Origin: Gemmatimonadales bacterium
GTDB lineage: Bacteria; Gemmatimonadota; Gemmatimonadetes; Gemmatimonadales; GWC2-71-9
Length of the DNA: 8,472 nt
Reading direction: 5' to 3'
NCBI GenBank assembly: GCA_030597435.1
Contig: JAUVRV010000096.1
Location: forward strand, 1 to 8,472
The notes under the pieces are model-generated. The model ran no database searches. It was not told where the DNA came from and saw nothing but the letters and a program-made list of their open reading frames with translations. A program made the translations under genes and the position numbers. Positions 1 through 4,647 of the stretch are shown here, one piece after another; positions within the stretch are counted from its first letter, which is position 1; each line of letters begins with the position of its first letter.

Positions 1-703
1 CGTCTGCCGAGAACCTCACCAATTCGGGTGTTACCTGTAGCAGTTCTACGCGCTGCAGCGGGGCCAACTCGGCAGCGATCAACTGCTCGAACACCTCGCG
101 TGGCTCATCCTCCAAATGCACTATCGTTCCCGCTTGACCGGGCTCCATGGCCGTGAGCGCTACACCGGAACTCGGAGGCAATTCTCCATCAGCCGTCGGT
201 ATTGGGTCCCCGTGGGGATCGTAAACCGGGTATCCCATCCGGGCTGCGAGTGCCTCGGTCTCAGCGGGAGCCATAGTATGCTCGCGATGCTCTGCTTTAT
301 CGTGCCAGTCTACGGGGCTGACGTTGGTTCTGTCTGCCAGGTACCGCTCCCACAGGCGGTGTGTCCGCAGGACCCGTAAAGCGTACTCGCGACCGGCATC
401 AGTCAGCGGCAGGCCGTGGCCGTCAGAGTGGATCAACTCGAGTGCCTCGAGTCGACCCAATAAGCGTACTGCAAGGGCCCGCGACACTTCGAGAGCACCC
501 GCGAGACTGTCAGTGGTACCCTCACGCTCCTCGTACTCACAGTTGTAGAGGTGCTTCAGAGCGTCCTCCAGGCGGACTCGTTCGGTCATCCGTGCCAGCC
601 GTATCAAACGGAAGGCCACGCCACGGCGGGGCCAGAACAAAGCCGCCAGAAGGCCAACTCCCAGACCGAACACCAGGAGTGCAACAGCAGGGTTTACGAT
701 CAC
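1..703 (-). CDS. Membrane-anchored DtxR/MntR-family metal-dependent regulator with FeoA-like domain (3' end outside window)
   Basis: Reading the minus strand from GTG at 703 gives 234 open codons running off the left edge. Residues 3-24 form one hydrophobic helix followed by WPRRG. Residues 44-98 resemble a winged helix (HTH near 63-91). Residues 110-170 match the DtxR metal-binding and dimerization domain: H115 in RTHRLWERYL, then E138, E141 and H142 in an ExxEH pattern, then a PHGDPIP motif at 163-169. From about residue 185 the sequence looks like the start of a FeoA/SH3-like domain. The start is well fixed: an in-frame TAA lies directly before the GTG, and GGAG sits about 9 nt upstream. 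DtxR-family proteins repress iron or manganese uptake genes when metal-loaded, and membrane-anchored versions beside feoB occur in some phyla. A feoB gene beyond the edge is a guess. Metal specificity cannot be read from sequence. Confidence 0.85.
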   Translation of the reverse strand, partial: MIVNPAVALLVFGLGVGLLAALFWPRRGVAFRLIRLARMTERVRLEDALKHLYNCEYEEREGTTDSLAGALEVSRALAVRLLGRLEALELIHSDGHGLPLTDAGREYALRVLRTHRLWERYLADRTNVSPVDWHDKAEHREHTMAPAETEALAARMGYPVYDPHGDPIPTADGELPPSSGVALTAMEPGQAGTIVHLEDEPREVFEQLIAAELAPLQRVELLQVTPELVRFSAD

Positions 704-756
704 TTACGTCGTTCTCCGACAAAGGTTTACGGGCACACGATCCCCGAACCATCGAA

Positions 757-772
757 ATTAGGCTGCCCTAAT
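757..772. promoter_or_regulatory. Candidate DtxR-type operator overlapping the -10 box
   Basis: ATTAGG-CTGC-CCTAAT is a perfect inverted repeat with 6-bp arms and a 4-bp centre. The TTAGG/CCTAA half-sites resemble the known DtxR/IdeR operators, whose consensus begins TTAGG and contains CCTAA. It overlaps the last three bases of the proposed minus-strand -10 box and lies 54 bp upstream of the regulator's start, so a bound repressor would block initiation. The divergent tryptophanase begins about 137 bp away and could share the control. Binding itself is inferred. Confidence 0.55.
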
Positions 773-800
773 ATAGAGCTTCGACTCCTGGAATTGTCAA
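770..800 (-). promoter_or_regulatory. Candidate sigma70-type promoter of the DtxR-like regulator
   Basis: On the minus strand a perfect TTGACA (795-800) is followed, after a 19-bp spacer, by TATATT (770-775), five of six matches to the -10 consensus. The spacer is longer than the ideal 17 bp. The GTG start lies about 67 nt downstream of the -10 box. The assignment rests on hexamer matches only. Confidence 0.5.
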
Positions 801-845
801 GCACCCTCTCCGGTACCGAGCGCCCGAAACCAGTATTACGGAGAG

Positions 846-865
846 GAACATTCTCATGAGTGTTC
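846..865 (+). promoter_or_regulatory. Imperfect dyad / RNA hairpin around the leader ORF start
   Basis: GAACATTC and GAGTGTTC flank a TCAT loop. As RNA this gives an 8-bp stem with one G-U pair, with the leader ORF start codon overlapping the loop and the 3' arm. It could occlude the leader start in the transcript or act as a DNA operator. No regulator can be named. Confidence 0.3.
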
Positions 866-894
866 TTCGCCGGCGGGTAGGAATCGCTGTGTGA
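856..894 (+). CDS. Possible 12-codon leader ORF upstream of the tryptophanase
   Basis: ATG at 856 opens a 12-residue frame (MSVLRRRVGIAV) ending in TGA at 892-894, 15 nt before the tryptophanase GTG. A purine-rich GAGAGGA ribosome binding site (841-847) sits about 9 nt upstream, better than any site at the tryptophanase itself. In Escherichia coli tnaA is controlled by a leader peptide, TnaC, which needs a tryptophan residue. This frame has no tryptophan, so it is not a TnaC homologue. It may be a coupling or attenuation ORF, or chance. Confidence 0.25.
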   Translation: MSVLRRRVGIAV

Positions 895-909
895 TGCTGC
901 GGGATCGGG

Positions 910-2274
910 GTGAAGCGAATATCTTCTCGTGTCATGGAACCCTTCAAGATCAAGGCTGTTGAGTCGATTCCGTTCGCCGATCGTGCCGAACGTGAGGCTG
1001 CATTGATAGAGGCGGGATACAACCTGTTCAGCATTCCGTCAGACCTGATCACCGTGGACCTGTTGACCGATTCGGGAACCTCGGCAATGTCCGATCGCCA
1101 GTGGGCGGCACTAATGGTGGGAGACGAATCTTATGCCGGGAGTCGCAACTATTTCAGGTTCGAGGAGACGGTGCACCAGATCACTGGTTATGAACATGTG
1201 ATCCCGGTGCACCAGGGTCGTGTCGCCGAAAACCTGTTGTTCTCCAACTGCGTACGCCCGGGGGATCATGTTCCCAACAACATCCATTTCGACACAACCA
1301 AGGCCAATATCGAACACAACGGTGGAGTTGCTGTCGACTGTGTGATAGACGCCGCGTATGATCCCCTAGCGGATGTCCCTTTCAAAGGCGACATGGATCT
1401 GAACAAGCTCGACGAAGTCCTCACAAAGGTCGGCCGCGAACGGATTCCTCTGGTATTGTTGACCATCACCAACAACTCCGGCGGCGGTCAGCCGGTCAGC
1501 CTCGAGAACGCCGAGCAAGTCTCTCGCTGGTGCCACAGGCACGGTATCCCCTTCTTCTACGATGCATGTCGGTTTGCTGAGAACGCGTACTTCTGCAAAA
1601 CGCGCAGCGGCATGAATGAGGACGTCCGCACAATAGCCCGTCGCTTCTTCGACCTGGCAGATGGTTGCACTATGTCGGCAAAGAAGGACGGACTGGTAAA
1701 CATGGGTGGGTTCGTCGCGCTCAACGATGGAGAGCTGACCGAGAAGGTGACCAACATGCTCATCCTGATCGAGGGATTCCCGACCTATGGCGGTCTGGCA
1801 GGTCGCGATCTCGAAGCCATGGCACAGGGCTTGGAGGAGGTACTGGACGAGCGCTATCTGGCACACCGGATCGGACAGGTCCACGACTTTGGACACGGGC
1901 TTTGTGATGCCGGTGTTCCGATCCTGTTACCTGTTGGCGGCCATGCCGTGTACCTGGATGCCCGTAGGTTTCTACCAGACATACCCCAAGAACAGTTCCC
2001 GGCCCAGGCTCTGACCTGCGCACTCTATCTCGAGGGAGGTATTCGTGGGGTTGAGATAGGTGCGCTCATGTTCGGTGCCGCAGGCAATTGGCCCGAACTC
2101 GAACTCGTTCGACTTGCAGTGCCGAGACGGGTCTATACCAAGAGCCACCTCGACTACGTCGTGTCCACTGCCGCGTCGCTATTCGAGAAACGGGATACGA
2201 TTTGCGGTTTGAAGATCACCTATGAGGCGCCGGTGTTAAGACATTTCACGGCGCGACTAGAGCCAGTACATTGA
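910..2274 (+). CDS. tnaA: Tryptophanase (PLP-dependent beta-eliminating lyase)
   Basis: The 454-residue product aligns along its full length with the tryptophanase/tyrosine phenol-lyase family of cytoplasmic PLP enzymes. Tryptophanase splits L-tryptophan into indole, pyruvate and ammonium. Visible motifs are LLTDSGT (51-57), SYAGSRNYF (74-82), HQGR (101-104), YDACRFAENAYF (217-228, Asp218 and Arg221) and MSAKKD (255-260; Lys259 is the expected Schiff-base lysine). Three positions that separate the subfamilies read as tryptophanase: Asp128 (E. coli Asp137; Thr124 in the phenol-lyase), Ile383 (Ile396; Arg381) and His445 (His463; Phe448). The start is GTG at 910, or possibly ATG at 934 (residue 9); an in-frame TGA at 892 excludes anything earlier. 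GGGA at 901-904 is a weak ribosome site. No tryptophan permease gene follows; the next gene overlaps the stop codon. Confidence 0.93.
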   Translation: MKRISSRVMEPFKIKAVESIPFADRAEREAALIEAGYNLFSIPSDLITVDLLTDSGTSAMSDRQWAALMVGDESYAGSRNYFRFEETVHQITGYEHVIPVHQGRVAENLLFSNCVRPGDHVPNNIHFDTTKANIEHNGGVAVDCVIDAAYDPLADVPFKGDMDLNKLDEVLTKVGRERIPLVLLTITNNSGGGQPVSLENAEQVSRWCHRHGIPFFYDACRFAENAYFCKTRSGMNEDVRTIARRFFDLADGCTMSAKKDGLVNMGGFVALNDGELTEKVTNMLILIEGFPTYGGLAGRDLEAMAQGLEEVLDERYLAHRIGQVHDFGHGLCDAGVPILLPVGGHAVYLDARRFLPDIPQEQFPAQALTCALYLEGGIRGVEIGALMFGAAGNWPELELVRLAVPRRVYTKSHLDYVVSTAASLFEKRDTICGLKITYEAPVLRHFTARLEPVH

Positions 2275-2690
2275 CCAATAGACGATCGCCATACTTGATC
2301 CCAATGCTAACGAGCTTCCTCATCACGGCCGCGTGTTCTGGAGGCACTCAGTTCGGCATCGTGGACTTGGGCGAACTCGTGGTGGAGGGTGAGGTCGATC
2401 CGGGATACCTGTACCTGCAGTTACAACAACTCGATCCTACGTTTGAGGCCTGCTACGTACGTGCGCTGAGACAGGACCGCACCGCAGAGGGAGTGATCGA
2501 CCTCGAGATGCGTGGCAGTGGAGGGAAGCTGACGCCTCAGATAACCACAAACGGCACCGGAAGTGAGCAACTAGCGGAGTGTGTGATGGCCGCGATCACT
2601 GGACTCACCATCGTGGAGCCAGATGGATCTGACCCTTGGGATTTCTCCGGCGACTGGTCAGTCAAGTTCGAGATCATCCGACGGGAATAG
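2271..2690 (+). CDS. Small lipoprotein with AgmX/PglI-like C-terminal domain
   Basis: The TTG start overlaps the tryptophanase stop (TTGA), implying translational coupling, and no separate ribosome site is visible. Using TTG rather than ATG at residue 12 keeps the Arg4-Arg5 charged head of a signal peptide; the hydrophobic stretch 8-21 ends in TAAC, a plausible lipobox with Cys22 as the lipidated residue, though Thr at -3 is not the usual Leu. Residues 45-136 resemble the AgmX/PglI C-terminal domain of myxobacterial and related envelope proteins, a TonB-C-like fold: FEACYVRAL near 58-66, a strand-rich middle, then LAECVMAAITGLTI. Cys61 and Cys104 occupy the positions of the paired cysteines common in that domain and could form a disulfide. 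The domain call is from pattern memory. The function, and why it is linked to a tryptophan lyase, are unknown. Confidence 0.7.
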   Translation: MTNRRSPYLIPMLTSFLITAACSGGTQFGIVDLGELVVEGEVDPGYLYLQLQQLDPTFEACYVRALRQDRTAEGVIDLEMRGSGGKLTPQITTNGTGSEQLAECVMAAITGLTIVEPDGSDPWDFSGDWSVKFEIIRRE

Positions 2691-2723
2691 CTGACCCGTC
2701 TACTGAACGCCGTTCCTAAGAAC

Positions 2724-2753
2724 GAATGCCGGCACCCTCGAGTGCCGGCATTC
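2724..2753. terminator. Strong hairpin between convergent genes, likely bidirectional terminator
   Basis: GAATGCCGGCAC and GTGCCGGCATTC form a perfect 12-bp stem around a 6-nt loop. It lies between the 3' ends of the lipoprotein gene (plus) and the cold-shock gene (minus). Neither side has a true U-tract: the minus-strand tail GTTCTT is moderately T-rich and the plus-strand tail is not. An overlapping alternative pairing (2722-2728 with 2755-2761) also exists. Confidence 0.65.
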
Positions 2754-2781
2754 ACATTCGTGAGAAGTTTGTAGCTGCTCA

Positions 2782-3003
2782 CTATTCCGAAGTGGCCTCA
2801 GCCTCGACCTTCCGAACGTTCGCAGCGTGGAGACCTTTGGCACCTTCCTCAACCTCGAATTCGACCTGATCCCCCTCCGCTAAGCTCCTGAAACCAGATC
2901 CATCGATCGCGGTATAGTGGACAAAAACGTCGGGGCCGTCTTCTCGCTCAATGAAGCCGAAGCCCTTCGCGCTGTTGAACCACTTCACCTTACCGTTGCT
3001 CAT
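2782..3003 (-). CDS. Cold-shock-domain protein (CspA family)
   Basis: The 73-residue product is a single OB-fold cold-shock domain, close to the usual 65-75 residues. It opens MSNGKVKWFN, with RNP1 KGFGFI at 13-18 and RNP2 VFVHY at 26-30, plus the family pattern TAIDGSGFRSLAEGDQVEFEV. These small cytoplasmic proteins bind single-stranded RNA and DNA and act as RNA chaperones. The ATG at 3003 is chosen because the family starts there and AGGAG (3013-3017) sits 9 nt upstream. The frame stays open further upstream, but that extension has no family resemblance. A leader of roughly 100 nt with a hairpin precedes it, as is common for cold-regulated csp genes. Whether this copy is cold-induced is not visible. 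Confidence 0.95.
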   Translation of the reverse strand: MSNGKVKWFNSAKGFGFIEREDGPDVFVHYTAIDGSGFRSLAEGDQVEFEVEEGAKGLHAANVRKVEAEATSE

Positions 3004-3035
3004 GCTGCCCTGCTCCTGTCGTGCTGGATGGGGCC

Positions 3036-3052
3036 GCCGGTCACAGACCGGC
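3036..3052 (-). promoter_or_regulatory. Hairpin in the cold-shock gene leader
   Basis: On the minus strand GCCGGTC and GACCGGC form a perfect 7-bp, G+C-rich stem with a 3-nt loop, 18 nt upstream of the AGGAG ribosome site. If transcription starts near 3080 the hairpin is in the 5' untranslated region. Structured leaders with temperature-dependent folding are known for E. coli cspA; a similar role here is inference. It could also weakly terminate read-through from the upstream LanC-like gene, but it lacks a U-tract. Confidence 0.4.
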
Positions 3053-3101
3053 ACGGACCTGATTGGCCCGGTCTCGGTAACTTTTCGCCCGCCCGCAGGG
3101 T

Positions 3102-3107
3102 TGTCAA
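3102..3107 (-). promoter_or_regulatory. TTGACA hexamer upstream of the cold-shock gene
   Basis: A perfect -35 consensus TTGACA lies on the minus strand in the 133-bp gap after the LanC-like gene. At 17-bp spacing the matching -10 position reads AAAGTT, a poor match, so only the -35 box is convincing. It suggests the cold-shock gene has its own promoter. Confidence 0.35.
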
Positions 3108-3136
3108 TACCACGAGTTCCGGCAGGCGAACAGGCG

Positions 3137-4528
3137 TCAGAGAGTAAAGGGCGAGTCCGGCAAGACAACCGTGGATTCCCTGCCGCTTTCTAGAGCGTCC
3201 AAGTGCAAGAAGAAGCTGGCTATTCCAGCAGCTCCCTGCATGTACCCAGTCTGTGCTGCAACCAGTTCGGGCCTCGTGCGGTGCTCCGCTTGGAGCCACC
3301 GGATACCTGAAGGGTCTTCCGTTGCTCGTTCAACCAGGCTGCCCCTAACCCGCTGCAAGAAGTCATAGTACATCCGATCACCGGTGACATGGTACATGCT
3401 CGAGAAGAACTCACCCACACCCGCATCACCACAACACTGGCTAACGTTGTTCCAGAAACCAGGCGTACGCTGCTCGGGTATCCCGCTCTGCATGATGGCC
3501 TGGGCACACATGCTTGCCCACTGCAGCCACTCATCGTCCTGCATGACATCCGCCAAGCGATAGAACAGCCGCGCCGTGCCTACCGGTCCATGACACCACG
3601 ACAGATAGTACAGGTCCTTGCCGTCAGGTTCGTTGTGGAATACGAGGCAAATATCACCGTCGCCGGTCGTCGCCACAGACTGGAGGTACCGTGCTCCGGC
3701 GAGTGAGGCATCGAGCAGATCCTTGTCACCGGTTTTCTGGTACAACGTGGCGAGATAGTAAGAAACTCCAGCGGTACCATGGGAGAAGTTTGGCATCAGG
3801 CGCCGGTAGTCGGGCGACATGGGCCATTTGAGCCCGTGCGAGGTTGGCCGCCCCAGCTCCACAAGCCGATACGCAGCGGATGCAGCGACATCCAGCGCAT
3901 CCGTTCCCTCTATTGTATTGGCCACGTCCAATAGTGTGAGCCCGATGCCACTGCTGCCGCTGATCACATCTGTTACCGCGTTCCACTCCACACCCGATCC
4001 CGCACGTGTTGCTGCCCCAAGCAAGACATTCAATCCTTGCGCCGCTGCCGTACGATACCGGCTATCATTGCTCGCCCTGTACATCTCCGCCAGGCAGAAG
4101 ACCATGCCCGCTACACCCGTGTAGAGACCCAGCTGGAGTTCAGCCTCGGTCTGCAAAACCGCCATGATCGCATCGGCACCGTTACGCGCTGTGTTCAGGT
4201 ACCCTTCCTCCCCGGTTGCGTGATAGAGGTCGAGCAGGAAGAGCACGACTCCCGGACTCCCGTGATACAGAGTCGTGCCAGCTGACTCCGGATCCGCGGG
4301 ATCGGCCAACCAGGTTACGCCTGTATCGGTGACGACCTTGGCACTCTCGATCCACCGACCAGCGGCTCGCGCGATGTCGATGTTCGACATGTTCGGCGAA
4401 ACCGAAGTCGCTGCCTTGCACCACTCGAGTGTGGTTGGCACGGCACCGATTATAGCAGCGCTCACGCTGAGTCCGTCACGGATGAACTGGCGTCGTGTCG
4501 GTTCACTCGATTGATGGAGGTAACACAT
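3137..4528 (-). CDS. Tat-exported LanC-like protein (lanthionine cyclase fold)
   Basis: The N-terminus carries a twin-arginine motif TRRQFIR (11-17) followed by a short hydrophobic stretch (about 19-31), so export as a folded protein is likely. The rest shows seven GxxG repeats expected of the LanC alpha/alpha toroid: near 90, 138, 191, 251, 314, 367 and 432. LanC zinc motifs are recognisable: WCHG at 311-314 (Cys312) and QCCG at 364-367 (Cys365), with FSHG at 248-251 (His250) matching the NisC His212 motif. Oddities are Cys366 where the family has a zinc-binding His, His313 in place of Tyr285, and no Arg at the NisC Arg280 position (Tyr308). NisC cyclizes lantibiotics by adding Cys thiols to dehydro-residues; no precursor or LanB/LanM gene is visible, so the substrate is unknown. 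AGGAG at 4538-4542, 9 nt upstream, supports the ATG at 4528. Confidence 0.8.
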   Translation of the reverse strand: MCYLHQSSEPTRRQFIRDGLSVSAAIIGAVPTTLEWCKAATSVSPNMSNIDIARAAGRWIESAKVVTDTGVTWLADPADPESAGTTLYHGSPGVVLFLLDLYHATGEEGYLNTARNGADAIMAVLQTEAELQLGLYTGVAGMVFCLAEMYRASNDSRYRTAAAQGLNVLLGAATRAGSGVEWNAVTDVISGSSGIGLTLLDVANTIEGTDALDVAASAAYRLVELGRPTSHGLKWPMSPDYRRLMPNFSHGTAGVSYYLATLYQKTGDKDLLDASLAGARYLQSVATTGDGDICLVFHNEPDGKDLYYLSWCHGPVGTARLFYRLADVMQDDEWLQWASMCAQAIMQSGIPEQRTPGFWNNVSQCCGDAGVGEFFSSMYHVTGDRMYYDFLQRVRGSLVERATEDPSGIRWLQAEHRTRPELVAAQTGYMQGAAGIASFFLHLDALESGRESTVVLPDSPFTL

Positions 4529-4565
4529 GGCTCATTGCTCCTGGCACGGTACAGTTCGGAAACGA

Positions 4566-4580
4566 GAACGCGTGTCGTTC
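4566..4580. repeat. Small inverted repeat in the divergent intergenic region
   Basis: GAACG-CGTGT-CGTTC is a perfect 5-bp dyad with a 5-bp spacer in the 119-bp gap between the LanC-like gene (minus) and the symporter gene (plus). It may be an operator. An 8-bp palindrome AGTGCACT lies at 4631-4638, just before the symporter start. No clear -35/-10 pairs were found in this gap in either direction. Confidence 0.25.
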
Positions 4581-4647
4581 GCCAAGTTAGGGTCACGCAC
4601 CAGCCAAGTCTACCCGAGGGAATCTCAATTAGTGCACTGACCGGAAC

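Noticed and set aside
834..839. TATTAC as a -10 box for a tryptophanase promoter
   Set aside because: No acceptable -35 hexamer lies 15-19 bp upstream (the position reads CGGTAC), so a promoter could not be supported.
116..859. Several plus-strand open frames (116-379, 324-548, 361-771, 551-859)
   Set aside because: Their translations are Arg/Ser/Pro-rich and family-less; 116-703 is explained by the minus-strand DtxR-like gene, and the remainder is its promoter region.
1366..1896. A 176-codon minus-strand frame inside the tryptophanase gene
   Set aside because: It is antisense to a well-conserved coding region, resembles no family I know, and has no convincing ribosome site.
910..2274. Tyrosine phenol-lyase as the product
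   Set aside because: Asp128, Ile383 and His445 match tryptophanase, not the Thr, Arg and Phe of the phenol-lyase.
3004..3168. In-frame upstream extension of the cold-shock protein to 128 residues
   Set aside because: The extra 55 residues have no cold-shock family resemblance, whereas the ATG at 3003 has AGGAG at ideal spacing and the canonical N-terminus.
3389..3706. Plus-strand frame antisense to the LanC-like gene
   Set aside because: The LanC-like reading frame carries all seven GxxG repeats through this stretch; the opposite frame shows no domain.
3137..4528. A lantibiotic biosynthesis cluster around the LanC-like gene
   Set aside because: No LanB/LanM, precursor peptide, protease or dedicated ABC transporter gene is visible in the window, and the protein is predicted to be exported.
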